Notes under the pieces: model-generated
Told to the model about the DNA's origin: nothing
The model's database searches: none
What the model saw: only the letters and a program-made list of their open reading frames with translations
Assembly: GCA_035688305.1 (NCBI GenBank)
Contig: DASSNC010000006.1
Coordinates: forward strand, 1 to 18,370
DNA from: 66-474 sp035688305
GTDB taxonomy: Bacteria; Pseudomonadota; Gammaproteobacteria; Xanthomonadales; Rhodanobacteraceae
DNA length: 18,370 nt
Direction: 5' to 3'
Position numbers and translations under genes: made by a program
Shown: piece after piece, positions 6,852-14,618 of the stretch
How positions within the stretch are numbered: position 1 is the stretch's first letter
How the letters are laid out: each line of letters starts with the position of its first letter

Positions 6852-7751
6852 CTAGCGCTGCCCCGCGGGCCTTGCCGGCACGCTGTGCACATAGGCCCAG
6901 AGTGCGTCGAGTTCCGTGTCGCTGGATGCGCCGACGCTCTTCCACGGCATGAACGGGTTCAGCGCAGTGCCATCGGGCTTGCGTCCCTGGCGCAGTGCGC
7001 GATAGAAATCAGCTTTGCTCCACGTGCCGATGCCGGTGGCCAGATCGGGAGTCAGGTTGGCTGCCTTGGGAGTTCCCGGTGGCATGCCCGGGATGGCACC
7101 GCCGGACAGGTGCGCGCCGTGGCAACCCATGCAACCCTGCGCCAGATAGGCACCGTAGCGGGCATCGCCCACTGCGGCGATGTACGCCATGTGCGGCGCA
7201 CGTTGGTCGATACGGTTGGCCGCGATCACCGGCAGCTTGCCGAATGCGAGCAAGGCGCGGCCGAGCGGTGTGATGAAGGTGCGCTCGGTGGCGCGGTCCA
7301 CTGGCGGCGTCTGGCGCAACCAGGCGATCAGGTCGGCGGTGTCCGCATCGGACAAGCCGTTCATTTCGTCCGAAGGCATGAGGATCAGTGCGCGCCCGTC
7401 GGGACGCAGGCCGTGACGGATGGCGCGCTCCCAGTCCGTGACAGTGAACGCCGCGACCACGCCACCCTTGCCGCGGGTGAGATTGGGCGCGGCGATCTGG
7501 CCGATGGGCGACTTGGGCACCACCACACCGCCACCCATGTCTTGCGCATGGCAATCGGTGCATCCGTGGGTGACGGCAAGGTGATGTCCCTGCTCGATGG
7601 ACTGCGCATCGTTGGGCAAGACCAATGCGGCCTCATCGACGTGCCAGGTGTGATGCAGCAAGTACGTGCTGCGCGTCCATGCGAAGACGCCCAGACCCAG
7701 CACCACGAGTACGAGCACGGCCAGCGTGCGCAGCAGCCAACGCTTCATCAT
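6852..7751 (-). CDS. Diheme cytochrome c, membrane-anchored
   Basis: The 299-residue protein has an N-terminal hydrophobic anchor (about 8-25) and two cytochrome c domains. The heme-binding motifs are C-T-D-C-H at 64-68 and C-M-G-C-H at 207-211. Candidate distal methionine ligands are M126 (in M-P-S-D-E-M, M126 or M130) and M268 (in F-M-P-W). It resembles the diheme c-type subunits that pass electrons from periplasmic dehydrogenases to the respiratory chain. No dehydrogenase gene is in the window, so the partner is unknown. The start could be ATG 7751 or 7748; GAGGG lies 5 nt before the first. Its upstream side is occupied by MITE-like element A, from 7833. Confidence 0.92.
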   Translation of the reverse strand: MMKRWLLRTLAVLVLVVLGLGVFAWTRSTYLLHHTWHVDEAALVLPNDAQSIEQGHHLAVTHGCTDCHAQDMGGGVVVPKSPIGQIAAPNLTRGKGGVVAAFTVTDWERAIRHGLRPDGRALILMPSDEMNGLSDADTADLIAWLRQTPPVDRATERTFITPLGRALLAFGKLPVIAANRIDQRAPHMAYIAAVGDARYGAYLAQGCMGCHGAHLSGGAIPGMPPGTPKAANLTPDLATGIGTWSKADFYRALRQGRKPDGTALNPFMPWKSVGASSDTELDALWAYVHSVPARPAGQR

Positions 7752-7821
7752 TGCACCCTCGGTGACGAGCAGATACGGCAGCGGACCCGCGGCGGGCAGT
7801 ATCCTCCAAAAACTTCAAAAT

Positions 7822-7832
7822 GGGGACGGAGG
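7822..7832 (+). repeat. Left half of a split family 1 repeat (target duplication of element A)
   Basis: GGGGACGGAGG is followed directly by the 16-bp terminal repeat of element A. The matching right copy, GGACGGAGG, is at 8132-8140 and is followed by TAATTAG. Removing the element and one duplicate restores GGGGACGGAGGTAATTAG, a normal family 1 repeat. Confidence 0.8.
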
Positions 7833-8131
7833 CTGAGGTTTCCCCACGTTTTTCCATGCTGCGCCAGGGAAAAGCCCTCTCCCCCGCGCCTCTTGCGGGG
7901 GAGAGGGTTGGGTGAGGGGGTGGGGCTTGATCGTTCAACGTACGCACATTCAGAGCGAAGTAAGCCGGTCCGCGCTTGGGCGTTGAGCGAGTATTCCGCA
8001 AGCAGCTGGCTGTTCGCCCCCTCACCCCAGCCCTCTCCCGCAACGATGCAACCGTTGGGGGAGAGGGAGTTTTGCATTACCTGCGGTCGTAAATGACTGA
8101 ATGTCATGCACAATACGTGGGGAAACCTCAG
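7833..8131 (+). mobile_element. MITE-like element, copy A (299 bp)
   Basis: The element is bounded by a perfect 16-bp inverted repeat: CTGAGGTTTCCCCACG at 7833-7848 and its reverse complement at 8116-8131. It is flanked by a 9-bp direct duplication, GGACGGAGG (7824-7832 and 8132-8140). Inside are two strong hairpins, at 7875-7907 (13-bp stem CCCTCTCCCCCGC) and at 8031-8067 (15-bp stem with one mismatch). A central region at 7925-7975 matches copy B with one mismatch in 51 positions. No coding potential with a start site is seen. Copy B at 16049-16348 is in the opposite orientation. The lack of a transposase makes it non-autonomous. Confidence 0.8.
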
Positions 8132-8147
8132 GGACGGAGGTAATTAG
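8132..8147 (+). repeat. Right half of the split family 1 repeat
   Basis: GGACGGAGGTAATTAG directly follows the right terminal repeat of element A. It is the continuation of the family 1 repeat interrupted at 7832. Confidence 0.8.
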
Positions 8148-8507
8148 CCACGTGCGCCATGCCGACGACCACCACGCGATGATGTGCACGGCGGCCTAAC
8201 TGATCCAGACCGGCCGCGTAAGGACAGAACCTCCCGCTGGCCCAGCGACCGCGACTGGCACGGCATGGCAGCTATGCGATCTCGGTGTCGCACTGGGCAA
8301 CCAGCGAAGCAGGCGTCGAGGCGGGTGTAGGCGCGATACTGTAGGTCTTGCGTTCGCTCCGCCCCAGGTAAAGTCGTCCCGAAAGCAGAGGTCAGAGTCG
8401 ACTTTCGAGGAGCTTTGGCCCATCGGGGGTGGGACGTCTGCACCATTGTTGAAGAGCGTCGGCTTTGATACGGACTTGCGCGAGGCGCGTCGCTGCAACT
8501 TTGCCGA
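8148..8507. other. 360-bp intergenic region without a convincing gene
   Basis: The stretch lies between the right family 1 half and the stop codon of the DUF5694 gene. Open frames exist on the minus strand, but none has a ribosome binding site, a recognisable domain or a plausible residue pattern. A family 2 repeat core is at 8391-8405. The remaining 240 bp between the two repeat marks could be a decayed mobile unit, which cannot be shown from sequence alone. Confidence 0.5.
8391..8405 (+). repeat. Family 2 repeat, partial copy
   Basis: GTCAGAGTCGACTTT matches the core of the array at 17786-17966 exactly over 15 bases. The flanking GG/CC and A/T tracts of the full unit are not conserved here. 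Confidence 0.65.
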
Positions 8508-9599
8508 TTATTTTGGCGCTGCGCCTAGTATCTTTTCCGCATCGACGATCTGGATGCCGGGCAACTGGCCGAGGATTTTGTCCAACCACGGCTTGTGGGT
8601 GGCACCAACGATCACCAGCACCCGGGCACCGGGACGTTCGCGGAAGGTGGCCACGATGTTGGCCGCCATGCGCAAGTTGCGTGCTTCCCAGCCGGCCACG
8701 TACATGTGGCCGTAGTACGGCGGCTTGCCATCGCGCAGCGCACCGCCCATGTCGCTTTCGATGGTGGTCTGCTGGGTGACGGGTTGGTTGAGGAAACGGT
8801 ACAGCGCCAGCGTGTCGTTGTGGGTGAGCAATGAGTTCTGGCGATCCTCGATGGGCTGCATTTGCGGCTTGCCTGAAGCCCACGCGGCCCGGATTGCCGC
8901 TTCGAACGCCTTTTCCCGCGAGTCGGGAATCCTGACGTTGTCACCGGTGTGGTCGTCGATCGGATACACCCGCCGTTCGCCCAACCGCACCGCCAGCGGT
9001 GCTGCAATCTGGTAATCCTCGTTCTTGCGCACGATGCGATCATTGAGGATCTTCACCAGCGCATCGTCCAGTCCGTCGCCCGTGTGCCGTTCCGACCGCG
9101 GCAACTGCAGCCACTGCACCAGCGCCGAAGCCGGTTCGCCGCAGGCGAGGAAAAGTGAGGCAAGATGTCGGCGTTGCGCCGCCGTGGGCTGTGCAGGCCA
9201 GTCCTGCATGGCCTTGTCGACCGCGATGACTGCTGCGGGTACGTCGAGGCCCGTTGCGGCTTTGGCGGCCTTGGTGTCGAAGCAGTAGGGCGAAATGCCT
9301 TCCGGGTTGTAGATCGTCGGGTACTGCGCCATCAGCGCGCAGCCTTCGCCGGAAATCCCCTCGATGGTGATGATGTCCGGCTTGAACGCGGCCAGCCGCG
9401 CCAGGAGCGGTTGCAGTGATTGAACGTCGAAACCTTTCGGTGCATTGGACAGGTGCGCGGTGCCAAGCACCAGTATCTGCGTGCGCGGCCCGGTGATGCC
9501 GTGGTCGAGTTTTGTCAGATCCACTTGCGCGTGTGCCGCCGTCGAGCAGGCGATCGCGGCAATCATTCCAATTCCAGCAACTATCATTGGCAACTTCAT
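8508..9599 (-). CDS. Exported DUF5694 (TraB/GumN-like) protein
   Basis: The 363-residue product has a signal peptide (M-K-L-P-M-I-V-A-G-I-G-M, probable cleavage after A-H-A at 24). The mature protein starts with I-L-V-L-G-T-A-H-L at 42-50 and ends with V-L-V-I-V-G-A-T-H at 327-335. These two G-x-x-H motifs, plus the D-I-I-T-I-E-G segment between them, are the hallmark of DUF5694, related to the TraB/PrgY/GumN superfamily. That superfamily includes metal-dependent protease-like proteins; no enzymatic activity is established for this family that I know of. The ATG at 9599 was preferred to an in-frame start at 9656 because it opens the signal peptide and has a GGGGT site upstream. It is divergent from sodC. 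Confidence 0.87.
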   Translation of the reverse strand: MKLPMIVAGIGMIAAIACSTAAHAQVDLTKLDHGITGPRTQILVLGTAHLSNAPKGFDVQSLQPLLARLAAFKPDIITIEGISGEGCALMAQYPTIYNPEGISPYCFDTKAAKAATGLDVPAAVIAVDKAMQDWPAQPTAAQRRHLASLFLACGEPASALVQWLQLPRSERHTGDGLDDALVKILNDRIVRKNEDYQIAAPLAVRLGERRVYPIDDHTGDNVRIPDSREKAFEAAIRAAWASGKPQMQPIEDRQNSLLTHNDTLALYRFLNQPVTQQTTIESDMGGALRDGKPPYYGHMYVAGWEARNLRMAANIVATFRERPGARVLVIVGATHKPWLDKILGQLPGIQIVDAEKILGAAPK

Positions 9600-9684
9600 G
9601 GGTGACCCCGATGCATTCTCTTGAACCGGTCGGTGCAAGCCTCCCGGATCGCGCACTCGGCGTCATGTGCGGATGGTCATGTCC

Positions 9685-9728
9685 AAAGGGGGGCGGAGGT
9701 AATCAAGTAGCCCTCCATCCCGTTCGTG
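9685..9728 (+). repeat. Family 1 repeat with extended flank
   Basis: The degenerate core GGGGGGCGGAGGTAATCAA is followed, exactly 14 nt after its GGAGG, by TCCATCCCGTTCGTG at 9714-9728. The same 15-mer stands at the same distance after the degenerate family 1 copy at 16349-16388, so these two loci share a longer repeat unit. It lies in the spacer between the divergent DUF5694 and sodC genes, about 70 bp before the sodC start. Confidence 0.75.
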
Positions 9729-9799
9729 CTGCCACACGACATTGTTTTAAGAACGCGCGCGCTATTGTTGGGGCACCGCTACATCGCATGGAGCACGCC

Positions 9800-10450
9800 A
9801 TGACCACTGGTCCCAAAACTATTGTGATGTCGATTCTGGCTTTCGCGGCCCTGGCTCTTACAGCCTGCAACGCGCCGTCTCCGCCACCGGGGCCCGCGGA
9901 TGCCGCCGCATCGGCAGGCACCGCCGCCAACGCGACGAAGGCCACGCCGATGGCGAACGCTTCGCTCGATGCCCGCGCTGGAACGCCTGAGGCACAAGTC
10001 GTTCTCAAACCCACCCAAGGCCACAGCGCTGCTGGCACGCTGAGCTTGCGTGCGGAGGATGGCGGCGTTCGCATCACGGGTGCGATCACCGGCCTGAAAC
10101 CCGACAGCGAACACGGCTTTCATATCCACGAGCACGGTGACTGCAGCGCCCCCGATGCAACCAGCGCGGGCGGTCATTTCAACCCCACCGGGCAGCCGCA
10201 TGGCAGCATGGATTCCGGCGCGCACCATGTCGGCGACATGCCCAACCAGCGCGCCAATGCCGAGGGCGTGGCGAATGTGGACGTACTGGTGCCGGCCATT
10301 TCACTTGATCCGGGCAACAACGCGAATGTCATCGGCCGCGCACTGGTCGTCCATCAGAATCCGGATGACTACAAGAGCCAGCCTGCGGGTGACGCCGGTC
10401 CGCGGATCGCGTGCGGCGTGGTTACCAGCGGCGGCGCACCCCACGGCTGA
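9800..10450 (+). CDS. sodC: Periplasmic Cu/Zn superoxide dismutase, lipoprotein form
   Basis: The 216-residue enzyme converts superoxide to oxygen and hydrogen peroxide in the periplasm. The start is a signal sequence with lipobox A-L-T-A-C (C23), then an Ala/Pro-rich linker to about 60. The catalytic domain has the Cu/Zn ligands in order: H108 and H110 in H-G-F-H-I-H, H126 in G-G-H-F-N-P, H134, H143 with D146 in A-H-H-V-G-D, and H185 in A-L-V-V-H. C115 and C205 form the conserved disulfide. Nothing is missing from the family pattern. ATG 9800 has GGAG 7 nt upstream and is preferred over ATG 9788. It stands alone on the plus strand, so it probably has its own promoter in the 9600-9799 spacer. 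Confidence 0.95.
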   Translation: MTTGPKTIVMSILAFAALALTACNAPSPPPGPADAAASAGTAANATKATPMANASLDARAGTPEAQVVLKPTQGHSAAGTLSLRAEDGGVRITGAITGLKPDSEHGFHIHEHGDCSAPDATSAGGHFNPTGQPHGSMDSGAHHVGDMPNQRANAEGVANVDVLVPAISLDPGNNANVIGRALVVHQNPDDYKSQPAGDAGPRIACGVVTSGGAPHG

Positions 10451-10574
10451 GCGAGCCGAAAGCAGTTGCGTCCTTGCGTCGTTGCAAGTGGCATCACGGT
10501 CGCGGCGGCTGTCGCGGAATAGCAACGGACGCCGACGGACATTGTCGGGATAGCTCGACGCTGACCGCGCTTTC

Positions 10575-11294
10575 TCAGCTATCGGCGGGTTTGCGTGCAG
10601 ACACGTTGACCAGCGTTTCCTCGCGCTGGCCGGGTGGCGGCGGGCGCTTCAGGTGCCAGCGTTCGAGCAGGCCAAAGTCGCGGGCGCGGCTCCACCACAG
10701 GTAAGGCAGCGATACCTGCGTCTTGTCGAATCGAAACCCCTGCGCATGCAGCATCTGCTGGTAACCGTCGGCGCTTTTTTGCACGTGCATCGGGTGACGG
10801 AAGAACCAGCGGATCACCCAGGTGTCGATATAGGCCTTGGTCGATTCGGCAAACAGCAACCAGCCACCCGGTTTCAGCACGCGCCAGAATTCCGCCAGCG
10901 CGCGTTCCTGTTCCACCAGATGGTGGAAGGTCTGGTGGCAGAACACGACGTCCACGCTGGCATCGGGAAGCTGGATGGCTGCGCAATCGCCGGCTATGAG
11001 TTCGGGGTGCAGTTGCTCGCGCTGCGCCTCGGCGCGTGAGCACTCCAGGCTGTGCGGATCGGCATCGAGGCCGATCATTCGCTGCGGATGAAAAGCATCC
11101 TGCAACAACCGGAACGACTTGCCCTGTCCGCAGCCGACATCCAGCAGCACGCCGCCCTGGGGAGCTTGCTCGCCGCACAGGCGCTTGAGGTCGTTGATGG
11201 CCACGCGCAGCACATGGTGCTGCCATACGAAGGTGCTGAGGAAGCGGAAGCCGATGCGGGTTTCCTCGACATAGGTCGGACTGGCGTAATTCAT
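10575..11294 (-). CDS. Class I SAM-dependent methyltransferase
   Basis: The 239-residue protein has the class I methyltransferase motif I, V-L-L-D-V-G-C-G-Q-G-K, at 49-59. The acidic residue ending strand 2 is in I-G-L-D-A-D, and A-G-D-C-A-A-I-Q-L-P-D is typical of a Methyltransf_11 domain. F-W-R-V-L-K-P-G-G-W-L-L-F is the usual post-motif segment. It transfers a methyl group from S-adenosylmethionine; the acceptor cannot be read from sequence. No membrane segment is present. It converges with sodC and is divergent from the DUF6164 gene across a 156-bp spacer. Confidence 0.88.
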   Translation of the reverse strand: MNYASPTYVEETRIGFRFLSTFVWQHHVLRVAINDLKRLCGEQAPQGGVLLDVGCGQGKSFRLLQDAFHPQRMIGLDADPHSLECSRAEAQREQLHPELIAGDCAAIQLPDASVDVVFCHQTFHHLVEQERALAEFWRVLKPGGWLLFAESTKAYIDTWVIRWFFRHPMHVQKSADGYQQMLHAQGFRFDKTQVSLPYLWWSRARDFGLLERWHLKRPPPPGQREETLVNVSARKPADS

Positions 11295-11450
11295 GCTCGC
11301 GTGGTCATGGCTGATGGCTTGTTCACCTGCGAATGGCGACAGAACAGTTTAATCGACGCGCGGCGCTGGGCGCACGAAGCCCCGTTCCGTTGCAATTGTT
11401 TGGCACGGCTCCGCGGCAGCGCGACAAAGCAAGGCGGCTATCATGGCCGC

Positions 11451-11813
11451 ATGGCCAAGCTGCTCATGAATCTGCGCAACGTTCCCGATGACGAGGCCGA
11501 CGACGTGCGCGCGCTGCTGGACGCGAAGCGGATCGCGTTCTACGAAACCACGCCGAGCCCGTGGGGCATCTCTTTCGGTGGAATCTGGGTCACTGAAGAC
11601 GCGGACTTCGCGCAAGCCAGGCGCGCGTTCGACGAGTACCAGCAGCAACGCGCGGCTCGCGCCCGCGCCGAGTACGTCGCTGCCAAACGTGACGGCACCG
11701 CAGACACCTTCATCACCGTGTTTCGTGAAGACCCCTTGCGCGTCGTGATGACCTTGCTGGGCATCCTCGTCGCGTTGGCCTTGGTGACGCTGCCGTTCCT
11801 CGTTTGGTGGTGA
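11451..11813 (+). CDS. DUF6164 family small membrane protein
   Basis: The 120-residue product starts M-A-K-L-L-M-N-L-R-N-V-P-D-D-E-A. A short alpha/beta domain of the DUF2007/6164 type (A-L-L-D-A-K-R-I-A-F-Y-E-T and G-I-S-F-G-G-I-W-V) covers about 1-70. One C-terminal membrane helix is seen at about 97-118 (M-T-L-L-G-I-L-V-A-L-A-L-V). The cytoplasmic domain with a tail anchor is typical of this uncharacterised family. The start at ATG 11451 matches the family N-terminus, but the ribosome binding site is weak. An ATG 8 bp upstream is in a different frame. Confidence 0.85.
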   Translation: MAKLLMNLRNVPDDEADDVRALLDAKRIAFYETTPSPWGISFGGIWVTEDADFAQARRAFDEYQQQRAARARAEYVAAKRDGTADTFITVFREDPLRVVMTLLGILVALALVTLPFLVWW

Positions 11814-11949
11814 GGAAAAAACGAGGCCCGGGCGGCCAGGACACCGAGGCGTTCCTCGCGTATCCCGATATGCGCGAGCCGGCGTGCGTTGTCGTTGCGC
11901 GGCTGGTCGTAGCTGTTCGCGTTGTTCGAGCGGCAGCTGAACTGGCGGC

Positions 11950-13449
11950 CTACTGCAACGGTACCGGGGCGGTCGGATCGTCGGGGGCCGGCTTTTCCTT
12001 GTCCTTGATCAGCTTGCGCAGGAACGGAATCAACACGACCAGCGCGATGCCAACGGCGACGCTACCCAATCCGAGCTTGGCGAACAGGCTGGCGTAGGCC
12101 GGATCGGTGGCGAGCGGCGTGGTGCCGGTGGGCGAAGGGATCATGCCGGAGAAATCACCGGCGAACAGCGACGCCAGCCCGGTCACCAGCATCCAGCTGC
12201 CCATCATGATGCCCTGATACTTGCGCGGTGCCAGTTTGCCGATCATGGCGTAGCCGATCGGCGAGATCAGCAGTTCGCCCACGCTCTGCAGGACGTAACT
12301 GACGAACAGCCACACGAACGCGACCATGCCATCGGCGGCCGCGAAGTGGATGCCGGTGGGCAGGGCCAGGAAGCCCAGGCCCATCAGCAGCAGCGATACG
12401 GAAAACTGCGCCGGAATGTCGATGTTCCAGCCGCGCTTGCGCAACCGCTGGAACCAGGCCGCGAGCAATGGGCCGCCAACCACGATCACGACCGTGTTGA
12501 TGTTCTGGATCCATTGCGGCGCGACGGTAATGCCCCAGACATGCAGGTTGACGTTGTTGACCGCAAACAGTTGCAACCCGCTGGGCGCCATCTGGTACAA
12601 CGCCCAGAACACCAGCGAGCCCAGTGCCAGGATCAGGTAGGCCCACATGTTCCGGCGTTCGATCCTGTCGCGATGCGTCAACGTCAGGTACACCAGCGTG
12701 ATTGCGACGACCACGCAGATGCCCTTGATCAGCGTCTCCGTCGAGCCGGGATGCCGAAGCAGGATCCAGACGATCGGCACCAGGCCAGTGAGGATGCCGA
12801 GGCCGGTCAGCAGGCGCCAGGCATACGCGTTCCGGGTCGCGTCCAGCAGCGGCGTGTCGCGATCTGCCAATGCTTTCCAGTTGATGACCGCCACCACGAT
12901 GGCCAGGAAATTGCCGACCGTGGCGAACAGGAACAGGGCCGTGTAGCTCTGCGTGAGCTGGTAGTGGCCGGCGACGGCGAAGCCGATGAAGAAGCCGAGA
13001 TTCATCCCTGCGTAATTCCACAGGAAGGCGCTTTCGCGGCGGTTGTCCTCCGGCGCGAAGCGCTGCGTCAGCATCATGTTGACGCAGGTCACGTTGAGGC
13101 CGCTGCCGGTGAGAAACAGCGCCAGTCCCCAGTACAGCATCGCGGTGGTGCCAATTGCGATCAGGCCACAACCGAACACCTGCAGCAGCATGCCGCCGAC
13201 GAACAGATTGCGGTTGCTGAGGAAACGGCCGCCAAGATAGCCACCGAACAAATGCAGCCCGTAGTTGAAGGCGCCAAACACGCCCATCACGGCGGTCGCT
13301 TCCTTGATCGAAAAGTCGAGGTGCTTGGTCGTGTACAGGACCAGCGTCGAATACAGCACCGCGAAACCGAGTGTGGAGGCCGTCTGGATGAAGAACAGCG
13401 CCATCGAGCCTTCAGGGATGTTTGCGAGCGTGCGCTTGATCGACAACAA
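11950..13449 (-). CDS. POT-family proton-dependent oligopeptide transporter (divergent)
   Basis: The 499-residue protein has at least twelve hydrophobic helices and the POT/PTR2 layout, with G-A-F-N-Y-G-L-H-L-F-G-G-Y-L-G-G-R in the loop between helices 2 and 3 and W-I-Q-N-I-N-T in the second half. Family members take up di- and tripeptides with protons across the inner membrane. The usual ExxERFxYY motif of helix 1 is absent; the segment reads F-F-I-Q-T-A-S-T-L-G-F-A-V-L-Y, so proton coupling or the substrate may differ. I chose the TTG at 13449 because AAGGA lies 7 nt upstream. A further TTG at 13488 would add 13 residues. Both are non-ATG starts. It is divergent from the PAS-GGDEF gene. Confidence 0.9.
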   Translation of the reverse strand: MLSIKRTLANIPEGSMALFFIQTASTLGFAVLYSTLVLYTTKHLDFSIKEATAVMGVFGAFNYGLHLFGGYLGGRFLSNRNLFVGGMLLQVFGCGLIAIGTTAMLYWGLALFLTGSGLNVTCVNMMLTQRFAPEDNRRESAFLWNYAGMNLGFFIGFAVAGHYQLTQSYTALFLFATVGNFLAIVVAVINWKALADRDTPLLDATRNAYAWRLLTGLGILTGLVPIVWILLRHPGSTETLIKGICVVVAITLVYLTLTHRDRIERRNMWAYLILALGSLVFWALYQMAPSGLQLFAVNNVNLHVWGITVAPQWIQNINTVVIVVGGPLLAAWFQRLRKRGWNIDIPAQFSVSLLLMGLGFLALPTGIHFAAADGMVAFVWLFVSYVLQSVGELLISPIGYAMIGKLAPRKYQGIMMGSWMLVTGLASLFAGDFSGMIPSPTGTTPLATDPAYASLFAKLGLGSVAVGIALVVLIPFLRKLIKDKEKPAPDDPTAPVPLQ

Positions 13450-13662
13450 GGCGGTTTCCTTGCGATGGCTGGGCCCGGTCCCGGGCAAGGTTGCCGAGTC
13501 TAACCGCCGTGGCGCGGGCGAGGGGTAGAATGGGGGTCTGGATCAGCGTTGTGTCAGGACGGCAGTTGCGACGGCGGCCTTCTCGGCCAGCCAGTCTTCA
13601 TCAACGGTTGGCATCGTTCCTGCAGACGCTTAAGTGATTCCACTTGCTTGAATGATGACCCC

Positions 13663-14574
13663 ATGAAGCTACCGCCACTCGCCGAGGTGCTCGACCTCAT
13701 GCCGGATGCGGTGTGCATGGTTGATGCGGACGGTCGGCTCGTGTTCGCCAACACCAGCTTCCAGCGCATCCTCGGATACGCCCCCGAAGAGGTGCTGGGC
13801 CGGGAAATTTTCAGCCTGGTCCATCCGGATGACCGCGAGACCACGACCGGGCAGGCAGAAAGGGTCATGGCGGGAGAGCTGCAACGCCACTTCCGCAATC
13901 GCTACATCCACAAGGATGGGCACGTCGTGGACATCCAGTGGTCGGCACGCTGGTTGCCGGAGCATGGCGTGCGGATCGGCGTGGGTCGCGAGGTCACCGA
14001 GCTGCGGCGCGCCGAACGCGAGCTCGAGCACCGCGCCGACCATGACGCGTTGACCGGCCTCGTCAACCGCTATCGCCTGCGGGTGGAACTGCAGGCCGCG
14101 ATTGATCACGCCGTTGGCACAGATGGTGGGCTGGCGCTGTTGTACGTGGACCTCGACGACTTCAAACACATCAACGACCGTAGTGGGCATGCCGTGGGGG
14201 ATCGCCTGCTGCGCGAGGTCGCCGAGCGCATGCAGCTTGCTGTCCGCCAAAATGACGTGGTGGCGCGCGTCGGTGGCGACGAGTTCGTTGTCCTGCTACC
14301 CGACTGTCGCGATGCACAGGCCGCAACAGTGGTCGCCGATTGCCTGCGCGATAACCTTGCCGTGCCTTGCGAGATGCAGGAAGGGCGGTTCCAGCTGGAT
14401 GTCAGCATTGGCGTGGCGTGCTTCCCGGCTGACGGAACCGATCCCGAGACCTTGATGCGGTGCGCTGACCGCGCGATGTACGTCGACAAACGCCAGTCCG
14501 AAGGGCGTGCAGCCCTGGACATCGGGACGGGGTTCAGGGCTCGGGGTGCGGTCGCGATGCGCAAACCGGGGTGA
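13663..14574 (+). CDS. PAS-GGDEF diguanylate cyclase
   Basis: The 303-residue protein makes cyclic di-GMP. A PAS sensor domain covers about 5-115 (A-V-C-M-V-D-A-D-G-R-L-V-F-A-N, then the G-R-E-V-T-E-L end). The GGDEF domain covers about 120-290. It shows D-A-L-T-G-L at 128-133, D-L-D-D-F-K-H-I-N-D at 163-172, and an intact G-G-D-E-F at 204-208. R-Q-N-D at 195-198 sits five residues before it, matching the RxxD inhibitory site, so product feedback is expected. No membrane segment or signal peptide is present. The start at ATG 13663 gives a full PAS domain, but no clear ribosome binding site is seen, and a longer start is possible. Confidence 0.92.
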   Translation: MKLPPLAEVLDLMPDAVCMVDADGRLVFANTSFQRILGYAPEEVLGREIFSLVHPDDRETTTGQAERVMAGELQRHFRNRYIHKDGHVVDIQWSARWLPEHGVRIGVGREVTELRRAERELEHRADHDALTGLVNRYRLRVELQAAIDHAVGTDGGLALLYVDLDDFKHINDRSGHAVGDRLLREVAERMQLAVRQNDVVARVGGDEFVVLLPDCRDAQAATVVADCLRDNLAVPCEMQEGRFQLDVSIGVACFPADGTDPETLMRCADRAMYVDKRQSEGRAALDIGTGFRARGAVAMRKPG

Positions 14575-14618
14575 GTGGCGACTGTCGATGCAGTCGGACA
14601 AGGCCTTGCGCGCACACG

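Noticed and set aside
7633..8043. A minus-strand open frame through element A whose protein resembles that of a plus-strand open frame at 16138-16362 in element B.
   Set aside because: Both frames lie in the inverted MITE copies and reflect DNA-level repeat identity. There is no ribosome binding site and the frame runs through the hairpin stems, so this is non-coding repeat, not a conserved gene.
8148..8390. Possible decayed gene on the minus strand.
   Set aside because: No frame shows a recognisable motif, start signal or consistent codon pattern, so I only record it as intergenic.
9735..9775. Candidate sodC promoter with TTGTTT and TATTGT boxes.
   Set aside because: The boxes are only about 15 bp apart and match the consensus poorly, so I did not list it as a feature.
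12346..13503. Long plus-strand open frame opposite the POT transporter.
   Set aside because: It is rich in Gln, His, Arg and Asp, typical of the antisense of a high-GC gene, and it has no domain. The minus strand has a clear multi-helix transporter.
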